A stretch of 64,000 nt of DNA from Paraburkholderia oxyphila NBRC 105797 (GCF_000685075.1 NZ_BAYD01000037.1:29656-93655); one strand, 5' to 3'; shown: positions 28,703 through 40,084, counted from the first letter of the stretch. Notes: generated by a model from the sequence alone, not told the origin. Translations and numbers: made by a program.

Positions 28703-28790
28703 GGTCAGCGAAACCCGGGCTGCGCGCCCTGATCAGCGTGTCCCGGTCCGCGAGACCCAGGCTACGCGCCTCGGTCTGCGAGACCCGGGG
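28703..28790 (+). repeat. Three imperfect repeats between lpxD and fabZ
   Basis: Units built on GGTCNGCGARACCCRGG occur at 28703-28728, 28745-28770 and 28773-28790. The first two also share CTRCGCGCC. They fill much of the 245-base lpxD-fabZ gap, which is otherwise without a gene. No function is evident. Confidence 0.75.
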
Positions 28791-28940
28791 CATTACGCAT
28801 GCACGAAGTGCCGCGCGTGGCGCATACTGCGCCTGAAGCGCGGCCGGCAGGGGTGCCGCGGGAGCCGGGTTTTCGCATGCCGGGCACTTCAGACATCGCA
28901 TTCGTCAGTCACACGCAATTCCTGCGTGAGCAGAAACACC

Positions 28941-29405
28941 ATGAACATCGAAAAACTCAACTTCGACATCCACAAGATCCTCACGCTGCTCCCGCACCGT
29001 TATCCGTTCCTGATGGTGGACCGGGTCATCGAGCTCGAACCGCACAAGAGCATCAAGGCGTTGAAGAACGTGACCGTCAATGAGCCCTTTTTCACGGGCC
29101 ATTTCCCGCAACGCCCGGTCATGCCCGGCGTGATGATCCTCGAAGCGCTCGCGCAGACCGCGGCGCTGCTCACGTTTTCGGAAGAAGAGCAGGACTTCGA
29201 GAACACGCTGTACTACTTCGTCGGTATCGACGGCGCGCGCTTCAAGCGCGTGGTCGAACCCGGCGATCAGCTGATCCTGAACGTGACGTTCGAGCGCTAC
29301 ATGCGCGGCATCTGGAAGTTCAAGGCACATGCCGAAGTGGAGGGTTCCGTCGCCTGCGAGGCGGAACTCATGTGCACCGTCAAGAAAATGGACGCGGCGC
29401 AATAA
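28941..29405 (+). CDS. fabZ: 3-hydroxyacyl-[acyl-carrier-protein] dehydratase FabZ
   Basis: Hot-dog fold dehydratase of fatty acid elongation. At 154 aa the active-site His is in LLPHRYPFLMVDRV and the Glu in PVMPGVMILEALAQ, with GHFPQRPV between them. ATG at 28941 gives the usual MNIEKLNFDIHKI start; the frame is open upstream but not conserved there. Confidence 0.97.
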   Translation: MNIEKLNFDIHKILTLLPHRYPFLMVDRVIELEPHKSIKALKNVTVNEPFFTGHFPQRPVMPGVMILEALAQTAALLTFSEEEQDFENTLYYFVGIDGARFKRVVEPGDQLILNVTFERYMRGIWKFKAHAEVEGSVACEAELMCTVKKMDAAQ

Positions 29406-29486
29406 GATGCGCCCCCGCGTGCCGCCGCGCGCCCTCGCTTTGGCAGGGCGCCCCGGCACGGCAACAGAATCGGAGAGCGAGGACGA

Positions 29487-30275
29487 ATGAGCAGGATCCA
29501 TCCCACTGCGATCGTCGAGTCCGGCGCGCAAGTCGATGAATCGGCCGAGATCGGGCCCTATGCGGTGATCGGTGCCAACGTCACCATCGGCGCACGTACG
29601 AAGGTCGGCTCGCACAGCGTGCTGGAAGGCCACACGACGATCGGCGAAGACAATTCGATCGGCCACTATGCGATCGTCGGCGGCCGGCCGCAGGACATGA
29701 AGTACAAGGGCGAGCCCACGAAGCTCGTGATCGGCAACCGCAATACCATCCGCGAGTTCACGTCGATCCATACGGGCACGGTGCAGGACACCGGCGTCAC
29801 GATCGTCGGCGACGACAACTGGATCATGTCCTACGTGCACATCGGGCACGATTGCCGGCTCGGCGATAACGTGATCATGTCGAGCAACGCGCAGCTCGCG
29901 GGCCACGTGATCGTGGACGACCACGCGATTGTCGGCGGCATGACAGGCGTGCACCAGTTCGTGCGCATCGGCGCGCACTCGATGGTGGGCGGCGCATCGG
30001 CACTCGTGCAGGACGTGCCGCCGTTCGTGATCGCCGCGGGCAACAAGGCGGTGCCGCATGGCATCAACGTCGAGGGGCTGCGCCGCCGCGGCTTCTCGCC
30101 CGACGCGATCTCGGCGCTGCGCGCGGCCTATCGCGCGCTGTACAAGAACGGCCTGTCGCTCGAAGAGGCGAAGGTGCAGCTCGCCGAGCTCGCACAGGCG
30201 GGTGGCGACGGCGACGCGCACGTGAAGGCGCTGCTCGATTTCGTCGAGCAGTCGCAACGCGGCATCATCCGCTAA
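29487..30275 (+). CDS. lpxA: Acyl-ACP:UDP-N-acetylglucosamine O-acyltransferase
   Basis: First lipid A enzyme. At 262 aa it has hexapeptide repeats through residues 1-190 (IHPTAIVESGAQVDESAEIGPY), the conserved VMSSNAQLAGHVIVDDHAIV and GVHQFVRIG segments with the catalytic His, and a C-terminal helical domain. It starts 81 bases after fabZ with a GGAGAGCGAGG ribosome-binding region, and lpxB begins three bases after its stop. Confidence 0.97.
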   Translation: MSRIHPTAIVESGAQVDESAEIGPYAVIGANVTIGARTKVGSHSVLEGHTTIGEDNSIGHYAIVGGRPQDMKYKGEPTKLVIGNRNTIREFTSIHTGTVQDTGVTIVGDDNWIMSYVHIGHDCRLGDNVIMSSNAQLAGHVIVDDHAIVGGMTGVHQFVRIGAHSMVGGASALVQDVPPFVIAAGNKAVPHGINVEGLRRRGFSPDAISALRAAYRALYKNGLSLEEAKVQLAELAQAGGDGDAHVKALLDFVEQSQRGIIR

Positions 30276-30278
30276 CCG

Positions 30279-31448
30279 ATGGCGCTGCAAACCCGTCCGC
30301 TGCGCCTCGCGATGGTCGCCGGCGAGCCGTCCGGCGACCTGCTCGCGGCGTCGCTGCTCAAGGGGCTCGTCGGCAGGCTGCCCGATACTGCGCAGTACTA
30401 TGGAATTGGCGGGCCGCGCATGCAGGCCAGCGCTTTCGACGCGCACTGGCCGATGGACAAGCTCACGGTGCGCGGCTATGTCGAGGCGCTCAAGCATATT
30501 CCCGAGATCCTGCGCATTCGCAGCGAACTCAAGCATCAGCTGCTCGCGGACCCGCCTGACGTTTTCATCGGCGTGGACGCGCCCGATTTCAACTTCGGGC
30601 TCGAACACCCGTTGCGCGACGCGGGCATTCCCACGGTCCATTTCGTGTGCCCGTCCATCTGGGCGTGGCGCGGCGGGCGCATCAAGAAGATCCAGAAGGC
30701 CGTGGATCACATGCTCTGCGTGTTCCCGTTCGAGCCGGCGATCCTCGAGAAAGCCGGCGTCGCGGCGACCTACGTGGGGCATCCGCTCGCCGACGACATC
30801 CCGCTCGAACCGGACGTGCCCGGCGCGCGCCGCGCGCTCGGCTTGCCCGAGAGCGGCCCGGTGATCGCGGTGCTGCCGGGCAGCCGCCGTTCCGAGATCA
30901 ACCTGATCGGTCCGACCTTCTTCGACGCGATGCAGATCATGCAGCAGCGCGAGCCGGGCCTGCGCTTCGTGATGCCTGCGGCGACGCCGGCGATCCACGC
31001 GCAGTTGCAGGAGCTCGCGAACCAGCACCAGGGCCTCGCGCTCACGATCATCGACGGTCAGTCGCAAGTGGCGATGACCGCCGCCGATGCGATCCTCGTG
31101 AAGAGCGGCACGGTCACGCTCGAGGCGGCGCTGCTCAAGAAGCCGATGGTCATCTCGTACAAGGTGCCCTGGCTCACGGGGCAGATCATGCGCCGCCAGG
31201 GCTATCTGCCGTATGTCGGCCTGCCGAACATTCTCGCGGGGCGTTTCGTGGTGCCCGAGATCCTCCAGCACTTCGCGACGCCCGAGGCGCTCGCGGACGC
31301 GACGCTCACGCAGTTGCACGATGAGGCTAACCGGCGCACGCTGACCGAAGTGTTCACGCAGATGCACCATGCGCTGCGCCAGAACACGGCGGAACGTGCG
31401 GCGGAAGTGGTCGCGCGGGTCGTGGAGAAGCGCAGGGGGCAGGCATGA
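30279..31448 (+). CDS. lpxB: Lipid-A-disaccharide synthase
   Basis: GT19 glycosyltransferase that forms the lipid A disaccharide at the inner membrane. At 389 aa it has the N-terminal AGEPSGDLLAASLL, VDAPDFNFGLE, FVCPSIWAWRGGRIKKI and LPGSRRSEI, and the C-terminal SGTVTLEAALLKKPMVI. Its stop overlaps the rnhB start (ATGA at 31445-31448). Confidence 0.97.
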   Translation: MALQTRPLRLAMVAGEPSGDLLAASLLKGLVGRLPDTAQYYGIGGPRMQASAFDAHWPMDKLTVRGYVEALKHIPEILRIRSELKHQLLADPPDVFIGVDAPDFNFGLEHPLRDAGIPTVHFVCPSIWAWRGGRIKKIQKAVDHMLCVFPFEPAILEKAGVAATYVGHPLADDIPLEPDVPGARRALGLPESGPVIAVLPGSRRSEINLIGPTFFDAMQIMQQREPGLRFVMPAATPAIHAQLQELANQHQGLALTIIDGQSQVAMTAADAILVKSGTVTLEAALLKKPMVISYKVPWLTGQIMRRQGYLPYVGLPNILAGRFVVPEILQHFATPEALADATLTQLHDEANRRTLTEVFTQMHHALRQNTAERAAEVVARVVEKRRGQA

Positions 31449-32248
31449 CCGAGGGTACGATCAAGCGCGCGCGTACGAAGGCGCCGGCGTCGAAAGCCGC
31501 GGGGAAATCTGCGGCCAGGGCATCCTCTAAAGCGCCCTCGAAAGCGGCGGAAAAGCGCGCGGTGCGGCAGGTGTGGGCGGAGCAGGCGGGCTTGCTGTTC
31601 GAGTCGCCCGACGACATCATTTGCGGCGTGGACGAGGCCGGACGCGGACCGCTGGCGGGCCCGGTGACGGCCGCCGCCGTGATCCTCGATCCGGCACGAC
31701 CGATTGCCGGCCTCGACGACTCCAAGGCGCTCTCGGCGAAGGCGCGCGAAGCGCTCTATGACCTCATCGTCGAGCGCGCGCTCGCGTGGTGCGTGGCGTC
31801 GGCGAGTGTCGAGGAGATCGACTCGCTCAATATCCTGCACGCGACCATGCTGGCGATGCGGCGTGCCGTGGAAGGCCTGAGCGTGACGCCCACGCTCGCC
31901 AAGATCGACGGTAACCGCTGCCCGGTGCTGCCGGTGCGCAGCGAGGCTGTGATTGGCGGCGATGCGCTGGTGCCCAGTATTTCTGCGGCGTCCATCATCG
32001 CGAAGGTCACGCGCGACCGCATGTTGCTGGATCTGCACGAGGCGTTTCCCGTCTACGGGTTCGACGCGCACGCGGGCTACGGCACCGCTCAGCATCTGGC
32101 TGCATTGCGCGAGCATGGACCGTGCGAGCATCATCGGCGCTCGTTCGCGCCCGTGCGCGAGGCCTATGCCCTGCATGGCATCGCGCTGCCGGGCGCGGCA
32201 AAGGCCGTCAGCGCCGCCCGTCCGGACGACGCCTTCACGCCAGCCTGA
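31445..32248 (+). CDS. rnhB: Ribonuclease HII
   Basis: Cleaves RNA in RNA-DNA hybrids and at single ribonucleotides. It is 267 aa, versus about 200 in E. coli. The catalytic acids are in CGVDEAGRGPLAGP (Asp, Glu) and in later Asp residues of LDDSKAL and SIIAKVTRD. An extra N-terminal segment of about 45 residues is rich in Lys and Ala (KAPASKAAGKSAARASSKAPSKAAEK). It is probably disordered and could bind nucleic acid. Overlap with lpxB supports the start. Confidence 0.95.
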   Translation: MTEGTIKRARTKAPASKAAGKSAARASSKAPSKAAEKRAVRQVWAEQAGLLFESPDDIICGVDEAGRGPLAGPVTAAAVILDPARPIAGLDDSKALSAKAREALYDLIVERALAWCVASASVEEIDSLNILHATMLAMRRAVEGLSVTPTLAKIDGNRCPVLPVRSEAVIGGDALVPSISAASIIAKVTRDRMLLDLHEAFPVYGFDAHAGYGTAQHLAALREHGPCEHHRRSFAPVREAYALHGIALPGAAKAVSAARPDDAFTPA

Positions 32249-32277
32249 GCCCCGCGATGCCGCTGCCTGCGCAATCC

Positions 32278-32304
32278 GGCGCCGCCTTGTGCGGCGCCGT
32301 TTTC
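32278..32304 (+). terminator. Candidate terminator after rnhB
   Basis: GGCGCCGC and GCGGCGCC pair across CTTGT and are followed by GTTTTCCTTT. It lies between rnhB and the methyltransferase gene. Confidence 0.65.
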
Positions 32305-32342
32305 CTTTCCATTCATCCTCTTTCAGATCGCGAGTCCCGCCC

Positions 32343-33128
32343 GTGAAAGCCATTACATCGCGCGACAACCCGCTCTACAAGCGTCTGAAGGCGCTGGCCG
32401 GCTCGACGCATCAGCAGCGGCGCAGCCATCAGGCCTTGCTCGAAGGCTTCCACCTCGCGAGCGCGTGGCTCGAAGGCGGCACGCAGCCCGAATATTGCAT
32501 CGTGACCGAGGGCGCGCTCGCGCATGCCGAGGCGCAGGCCATCGTCGCGCGCGTGGACGAGCGCCGCGTGATCACGCTGCCCGATGCGCTGTTCGGCCAG
32601 CTCTCGAACGTCGTGCATGGCGTGGGCATGTTGCTGCTCGTGGACATGCCCGAGACGCAGTTGCCCACGCGCGTCGAATCGACTTGCCTTGTGCTCGATG
32701 GCTTGCAGGATGCAGGCAACGTTGGCTCGATCCTGCGCAGCGCGGCGGCGGCAGGGGTCGACAAGGTGTTCTGCACGCCGGGAACCGCCTATGTGTGGTC
32801 ATCGAAGGTGCTGCGTTCGGCGATGGGTGCGCACTTCCTGCTGCAGGTCTTCGAAAACGTCGATCCCGAGGCGCTGATCGACATGCTCGGCGTGCCGGTC
32901 GTGATCACCGATTCGCACGGTGCGAAGGCCATTGACGAGAGCGACCTCACGGGGCAGGTGGCGTGGGTTTTCGGCAATGAAGGCGCGGGCGTCTCGCAGG
33001 TGTGGCGCGATGCGGCGGCGTGGCGCGTGACGATTCCGCAACCGGGTGGCATGGAGTCGCTGAACGTGGCCGCCGCAGCGGCCATCTGCCTTTTCGAGCA
33101 ATGCCGTCAGCAGCGCCACGCGCGCTGA
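32343..33128 (+). CDS. TrmH/SpoU-family rRNA methyltransferase
   Basis: SAM-dependent 2'-O-ribose methyltransferase with a trefoil knot, 261 aa from GTG at 32343 (reading VKAITSRDNPLYKRLKAL). An N-terminal substrate-binding domain (about 1-100) precedes the SPOUT domain with motif 1 DAGNVGSILRSAAAAG, motif 2 WVFGNEGAGVS and motif 3 IPQPGGMESLNVAAAAAICLFE. The family includes RlmB and TsnR-like enzymes and the exact target base is not determined. It follows rnhB. Confidence 0.9.
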   Translation: MKAITSRDNPLYKRLKALAGSTHQQRRSHQALLEGFHLASAWLEGGTQPEYCIVTEGALAHAEAQAIVARVDERRVITLPDALFGQLSNVVHGVGMLLLVDMPETQLPTRVESTCLVLDGLQDAGNVGSILRSAAAAGVDKVFCTPGTAYVWSSKVLRSAMGAHFLLQVFENVDPEALIDMLGVPVVITDSHGAKAIDESDLTGQVAWVFGNEGAGVSQVWRDAAAWRVTIPQPGGMESLNVAAAAAICLFEQCRQQRHAR

Positions 33129-33160
33129 GCATCACCAGGATTCATTCGAATCGTTACAAC

Positions 33161-33188
33161 AAAAAGGCCTGCATTTGCAGGCCTTTTT
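33161..33188. terminator. Bidirectional terminator between the methyltransferase and ppsR
   Basis: AAAAAGGCCTGCA and TGCAGGCCTTTTT form a perfect 13-bp stem around TT, between convergent genes. Confidence 0.93.
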
Positions 33189-33215
33189 CGCTTCCACAGC
33201 TTCCGATCGCGATCG

Positions 33216-34031
33216 TTAGTACACCGGTTTATCGAGGCGGATTTCCTGCAAGATCGTCGTGGCGATTTCCTCGATGGACTTATGCGTGGACGACAGCCAC
33301 TTGATGCCTTCGCGGCGCATCATGGCTTCGGCTTCGTTCACTTCGTAGCGGCAGTTTTCCAGCGCCGCGTACTTGCTGCCGGGACGCCGCTCGTTGCGGA
33401 TTTCCGTGAGGCGCTGCGGGTCGATCGAGAGGCCGAAGATCTTCGCGCGATGTGGAAGCAGCGAGGTAGGCAGCTTGCCGCGCTCGAAGTCGTCCGGGAT
33501 CAGCGGATAGTTCGCTGCCTTCACGCCGTATTGCATCGCCAGATAGAGGCTGGTCGGCGTCTTGCCGCTGCGCGACACGCCCACGAGGATCACGTCGGCG
33601 TCGTTCAGATTGCGGTTGGACTGGCCGTCGTCGTGCGCAAGCGAGAAGTTGATCGCTTCGATCCGGTTCTTGTATTCGTCGGTGTCGGCGTTCTGGTGGC
33701 CGCGGCCCATCGCGTGGCTCGACTTGAGCTCGAGCTCCTGCTCGAGCGGTTCCACGAAGGTCTGGAACATGTCGAGCACGAGCGCGTTCGAGCGCTTGAC
33801 GATCTCGTTCGAGTTGCTGTCCACCAGCGTCGTGAAAACGATGGGGCGGCGGCCTTCCTGCACCGCGGCTTCGTTGATCTTTTCGGCGGTCGAGTAGGCC
33901 TTGTCCGTCGAGTCGACGAACGGCACGCGCACGAGGCGGAATTTTTGGTCGAACTGCGAGAGGATCGAATGCGCGAACGTTTCGGCAGTGATCCCGGTAC
34001 CGTCGGAGACGATGAATACGGTAGGCGGCAT
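33216..34031 (-). CDS. ppsR: PEP synthetase regulatory protein (bifunctional kinase/pyrophosphorylase)
   Basis: DUF299 protein that inactivates PEP synthase by ADP-dependent phosphorylation and reactivates it by Pi-dependent dephosphorylation. At 271 aa it has the N-terminal VFIVSDGTGITAETFAHSIL and the P-loop VSRSGKTPTSLYLA. The start at 34031 (MPPTVFIVSDG) matches the family; the frame is open further upstream but without conservation. It is divergent from ppsA, its target. Confidence 0.95.
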   Translation of the reverse strand: MPPTVFIVSDGTGITAETFAHSILSQFDQKFRLVRVPFVDSTDKAYSTAEKINEAAVQEGRRPIVFTTLVDSNSNEIVKRSNALVLDMFQTFVEPLEQELELKSSHAMGRGHQNADTDEYKNRIEAINFSLAHDDGQSNRNLNDADVILVGVSRSGKTPTSLYLAMQYGVKAANYPLIPDDFERGKLPTSLLPHRAKIFGLSIDPQRLTEIRNERRPGSKYAALENCRYEVNEAEAMMRREGIKWLSSTHKSIEEIATTILQEIRLDKPVY

Positions 34032-34441
34032 CGGTTGAGGCTGGGTACGTGAGCGGGGTCGCCCGACATGCAGGCGAGGCGCCCGGGAGGCGCCCTGAGA
34101 GCGTTGTGGAACGATTTCGAGGCGCGATTCTCGCCGACAGACACATTTTCGAGAGTCGGCACGGTAGAATAGCGGCAACCTGTTGGATAAGCAATTGCAG
34201 TGCAACCACGCCAAATCGTAGCCCAACGCGGCTCAATCAGGCGTCAACTTGCAGCGATTTTGCATAATTTCGCGTAATCGCGTGCATCTTCGTGCTTTTC
34301 CTTGCTCCGGATGCAGGCCCCCAAAGCGGCGGCGATTGCTTCTCCAACAGGTTGCGCAAGGCGCAGATCCGCTTCCAATGGGCGGCCTGCGTTCGAGCCC
34401 ACTTGCGCAATCGTGAATTTTTTTCACACTTAGGGGCTTGT
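34032..34441. promoter_or_regulatory. Divergent ppsR/ppsA intergenic region
   Basis: This is a 410-base gap with AT-rich stretches (TTTTGCATAATTTCGCGTAAT around 34258-34278), likely carrying the promoters of both genes. I could not fix a -35/-10 pair. A TAGGGGC segment precedes the ppsA ATG. Confidence 0.35.
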
Positions 34442-36844
<2,403 letters not shown>

Positions 36845-36953
36845 GCGTCGGCTGATGTCACACTGAGCGCCACGCGCTCGCCGCGCGCGAAAGTTGAGGT
36901 GGCTTACACCTCGCCTTCGCACGCTGCGGAAAACAGTGTCAGCTTCGTGCTAT

Positions 36954-36980
36954 AACACCCCGGTCAAGCCGGGGTGTTTT
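36954..36980 (+). terminator. Terminator after ppsA
   Basis: AACACCCCGG pairs with CCGGGGTGTT across TCAA-G and is followed by TTTTACTTT. It lies 110 bases after ppsA and just before nfeD. Confidence 0.8.
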
Positions 36981-36996
36981 ACTTTGGGAGGTCGAC

Positions 36997-37482
36997 GTGG
37001 GTCCGCATGGTGTGTTCTGGTGGATCGGCGCGGGCGTGCTGATCGTGGCCGAGCTGATGACCGGCACGTTCTATCTGCTGATGATCGCGCTCGGGTTCCT
37101 CGCGGGCGTGCTGTCGTTCGAGCTGGGCGCGCCGCTCGACGTGCAACTGGTGGTGGCGGCCGTCGTGGCGCTGGTGGCCGTGATCGTGCTGCGGCGCTCG
37201 CGGTTCGGGCGGCGCCGGCGCATGGTCGATCCTTCGACCGATCCCGGCGTGAATCTCGACATCGGCTCGACCGTCACCGTAGCCGCATGGCACGAGGGGC
37301 GCGCGCGCACTATGTATCGCGGCGCTGAATGGGACGTCGAGCTGGCGCCCGGCGAGCCCGAGGATGCCCATCTCTACGAAATCAAGGCGGTGCGGGGCAG
37401 TTGCCTGATCCTCGCGGCCAGGCATGGAAGCGGCGCGGCGGCGGGGCCGCACGAGGCGCGCGAGGGCACGCGTCACGCCTGA
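36997..37482 (+). CDS. NfeD-family membrane protein
   Basis: 161 aa from GTG at 36997, preceded by GGGAGG. Two or three N-terminal hydrophobic helices (VFWWIGAGVLIVAELMTG, LLMIALGFLAGVLSF, LVVAAVVALVAVIVL) precede a soluble OB-fold domain of about 80 residues (IGSTVTVAAWHEGRARTMYRGAEWDVEL). NfeD proteins pair with SPFH proteins, and here qmcA follows 109 bases downstream. The role is membrane microdomain or protein quality control (family knowledge). Confidence 0.9.
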   Translation: MGPHGVFWWIGAGVLIVAELMTGTFYLLMIALGFLAGVLSFELGAPLDVQLVVAAVVALVAVIVLRRSRFGRRRRMVDPSTDPGVNLDIGSTVTVAAWHEGRARTMYRGAEWDVELAPGEPEDAHLYEIKAVRGSCLILAARHGSGAAAGPHEAREGTRHA

Positions 37483-37591
37483 AGTGGCGGTTCGCTGGCC
37501 GGGCAAAAGCCGGGGCTGCCTTGATGTTGCGTTCAAGTTGCCTCGAAGCCGCGAAGCCGAAGTCAAATCGAAGCAAAAAAGGGGGAAGCGT

Positions 37592-38548
37592 ATGCAAGTG
37601 CCTATCGTCGGGTTGATCCTGCTCGTGATCGTCATCGTGCTGGTGTCGAAGACCGTCAAGATCGTGCCGCAGCAGCATGCCTGGGTCCTCGAGCGGCTGG
37701 GCCGCTATCACGCTACGCTCACGCCGGGCCTCACGGTCGTGCTGCCGTTCATCGATCGCGTGGCCTACAAGCATGTGCTCAAGGAAATTCCGCTCGACGT
37801 GCCGAGCCAGATCTGCATCACGCGCGACAACACGCAGCTCCAGGTGGACGGCGTGCTGTACTTCCAGGTCACGGATCCGATGAAGGCCTCGTATGGCTCG
37901 AGCAACTTTGTGTTCGCCATTACGCAGCTCTCGCAGACCACGCTGCGCTCGGTGATCGGCAAGCTCGAGCTCGACAAGACCTTCGAAGAGCGCGACTTCA
38001 TCAATCACAGTGTCGTTTCGGCGCTCGACGAAGCCGCCTCGAACTGGGGCGTGAAGGTGCTGCGCTACGAAATCAAGGATCTCACGCCGCCGAAGGAAAT
38101 CCTGCATGCGATGCAGGCGCAGATCACCGCGGAGCGTGAAAAGCGCGCGCTCATCGCGGCTTCGGAAGGGCGCAAGCAGGAGCAGATCAACCTCGCGGCC
38201 GGCGCGCGCGAGGCGGCGATCCAGAAGTCGGAAGGCGAGCGGCAGGCGGCCATCAATCAGGCGCAAGGCCAGGCGGCAGCCATTCTGGCGGTGGCCGAGG
38301 CGAATGCGCAGGCGATCCAGAAGATCGGCAACTCGATCCAGGCCCAGGGCGGCATGGACGCCGTCAACCTCAAGGTGGCGGAACAGTACGTCACCGCGTT
38401 CGGCAACCTCGCGAAGCAGGGCAACACGCTGATCGTGCCCGGCAACATGAGCGACCTGAGCTCGATGATCGCCTCGGCGCTCACCATCGTGAACCGCACG
38501 GGCATGAAGGAGACGCAGCTGAGCCGGGATACGGCAAAGGGCGCTTGA
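37592..38548 (+). CDS. SPFH/stomatin-family protein (QmcA-like)
   Basis: Inner-membrane scaffold of the stomatin/prohibitin family, 318 aa. An N-terminal transmembrane helix (VGLILLVIVIVLVS) precedes the SPFH domain (VPQQHAWVLERLGRYHATLTPGLTVVLPFIDRV) and a long Ala/Glu/Gln coiled coil (about 180-260). The pair nfeD-qmcA is a conserved two-gene unit. ATG at 37592 follows GGGGGAAG. Confidence 0.93.
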   Translation: MQVPIVGLILLVIVIVLVSKTVKIVPQQHAWVLERLGRYHATLTPGLTVVLPFIDRVAYKHVLKEIPLDVPSQICITRDNTQLQVDGVLYFQVTDPMKASYGSSNFVFAITQLSQTTLRSVIGKLELDKTFEERDFINHSVVSALDEAASNWGVKVLRYEIKDLTPPKEILHAMQAQITAEREKRALIAASEGRKQEQINLAAGAREAAIQKSEGERQAAINQAQGQAAAILAVAEANAQAIQKIGNSIQAQGGMDAVNLKVAEQYVTAFGNLAKQGNTLIVPGNMSDLSSMIASALTIVNRTGMKETQLSRDTAKGA

Positions 38549-38575
38549 ACGGGGCTTGGGGCGGAAACTGCCACA

Positions 38576-38604
38576 AAAAAGGGCGGCTCGGGCCGCCCTT
38601 TGTC
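38576..38604. terminator. Bidirectional terminator between qmcA and smpB
   Basis: An A-rich run, GGGCGGC, a short loop, GCCGCCC and TTTG form a hairpin between convergent genes. Confidence 0.85.
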
Positions 38605-38670
38605 ATTTTTGCCACGGTTGTTGCGTCAGAAGCGCGCGGATCGAAGGCGTGACGGATCGATCCGGTGCGC

Positions 38671-39117
38671 TCAGGTCGGCGTGCGCATCAGGCGCGCCTT
38701 TTCGCGCTGCCAGTCGCGCTGCTTCTCGGTTTCGCGCTTGTCGTGCAGCTTCTTACCCTTGGCGAGGCCGATCTCGCACTTCACGCGGCCGCCCTTGTAG
38801 TGGAAGTTCAGCGGCACGAGCGTGAAGCCGCGCTGCTCGACCTTGCCGATCAACTTGTCGATTTCCTCGCGGTGCAGCAGCAGCTTGCGCGTGCGCGTGG
38901 GGTCGGGGTGGATGTGCGTCGAGGCTTCGGGCAGCGGGCTGATGTGCGTGCCGATCAGGTAGAGCTCGCCGTCCTTGATCACGACGTAGCTTTCCTTGAT
39001 GTTGGCTCGCCCGGCGCGCATGGCCTTGACCTCCCATCCTTCGAGCACGAGCCCTGCCTCGTGGCGCTCTTCGATGAAGTAATCGAAGAAGGCTTTTCTG
39101 TTGTCGATGATGCTCAT
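38671..39117 (-). CDS. smpB: SsrA-binding protein SmpB
   Basis: Carries tmRNA to stalled ribosomes. At 148 aa it has the RNA-binding OB fold (GLVLEGWEVKAMRAGRANI) and the basic C-terminal tail (AKGKKLHDKRETEKQRDWQREKARLMR) that enters the mRNA channel. The start at 39117 gives MSIIDNRKAFFDYFIEE. It is divergent from ratA, a conserved neighbourhood. Confidence 0.97.
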   Translation of the reverse strand: MSIIDNRKAFFDYFIEERHEAGLVLEGWEVKAMRAGRANIKESYVVIKDGELYLIGTHISPLPEASTHIHPDPTRTRKLLLHREEIDKLIGKVEQRGFTLVPLNFHYKGGRVKCEIGLAKGKKLHDKRETEKQRDWQREKARLMRTPT

Positions 39118-39219
39118 AGGAAAATGGGAAACGCCCAACTCGTTTAAAATTACGATTTTAGCAAAGCGGGCAGCCGAAAGCCCGTGGCGCCTTCACCCTT
39201 GCCTCGCATTGCGCAATTT

Positions 39220-39663
39220 ATGGCGGATGTCCAGAAAACCGTGTTGATTCGCCATTCGGCGGAGCAGATGTTCGACCTCGTCACCGACGTCGACGATTAT
39301 CCCAACTTCCTGCCGTGGTGCGGCGGCGTCGAGGTTCGCCGCAAGGACGAGGACGGCATGGAGGCGAAAATCGATATCAACTTCAAGGGCATCAAGCAAC
39401 ACTTTGCCACGCGCAACCGGCACAAGCGGCCCGAGCGCATCGATATGGAGTTCGCCGACGGCCCGTTCAAGAAGTTCACGGGCGCCTGGCGCTTTACGCC
39501 GCTGCGCGCGGATGCCTGCAAGATCGAATTCTCGCTGCACTACGAGTTTTCAAACATCATTCTCGAGAAGATCATCGGGCCGGTGTTCCACCACATCGCG
39601 AACACCTTCGTCGACACCTTCGTGAAGCGCGCCGACCAGCGTTACGGCAAGAACAAGCCATGA
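39220..39663 (+). CDS. ratA: RatA-family protein (START-like domain)
   Basis: 147 aa with a SRPBCC/START fold (VLIRHSAEQMFDLVTDVDDYPNFLPWC). E. coli RatA (PasT) was described as a toxin that blocks 70S assembly; homologues resemble the ubiquinone-binding Coq10, so the actual role is open. ATG at 39220 gives MADVQKTVLIRHS. The stop overlaps the rnfH start, so the two are coupled. Confidence 0.9.
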   Translation: MADVQKTVLIRHSAEQMFDLVTDVDDYPNFLPWCGGVEVRRKDEDGMEAKIDINFKGIKQHFATRNRHKRPERIDMEFADGPFKKFTGAWRFTPLRADACKIEFSLHYEFSNIILEKIIGPVFHHIANTFVDTFVKRADQRYGKNKP

Positions 39664-39992
39664 GCGTGAAACTGTCCATCGACGTCTGCTACGCGCTGCC
39701 TGACGCGCAGACCCTTATCGGCGTGGAACTGGCGCCGGGCGCGACGCTCGGGCAGGCCATCGAGGCGAGCGGCATCCTCGCGCGCCATCCCGAAATCGAT
39801 CTGACGAAACTGAAGGTGGGCATCTACGGCAAGCTCAAGCCGCTCGACACCGTGCTCGCCGATCACGACCGCGTGGAGATCTACCGCCCGCTGGTGGTCG
39901 ACCCCAAGCTCGCACGCCAGCGCCGCGTCGACAAAACCCGCAAGGAAGGCTCGATCGAGGGCCGCAAGTGGCAGAACAAGGATTCGCGCTGA
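39660..39992 (+). CDS. rnfH: RnfH-family (RatB) ubiquitin-like protein
   Basis: 110 aa with a beta-grasp fold (KLSIDVCYALPDAQTLIGVEL, VGIYGKLKPLDTVLADHDRVEIYRPL) and a basic C-terminal tail (ARQRRVDKTRKEGSIEGRK). It overlaps ratA by four bases. Called antitoxin RatB in some annotations without proof of that function. Confidence 0.9.
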   Translation: MSVKLSIDVCYALPDAQTLIGVELAPGATLGQAIEASGILARHPEIDLTKLKVGIYGKLKPLDTVLADHDRVEIYRPLVVDPKLARQRRVDKTRKEGSIEGRKWQNKDSR

Positions 39993-40084
39993 GCCGGTGC
40001 TGAGGCGGCATTGACGGCCGCGTGAAGCCACGCTGATGGCCGTTCGATGGGGGGCGTTGGGCCTCCAGCGCACCCCAAGCTCCC

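Noticed and set aside
28905..31370. An 821-codon minus-strand frame opposite fabZ, lpxA and lpxB
   Set aside because: Spans three conserved genes on the other strand and shows no family signature.
39220..39992. ratA-rnfH called a toxin-antitoxin system
   Set aside because: The conserved core location beside smpB and similarity to Coq10 argue for a housekeeping role; toxin activity cannot be read from sequence.
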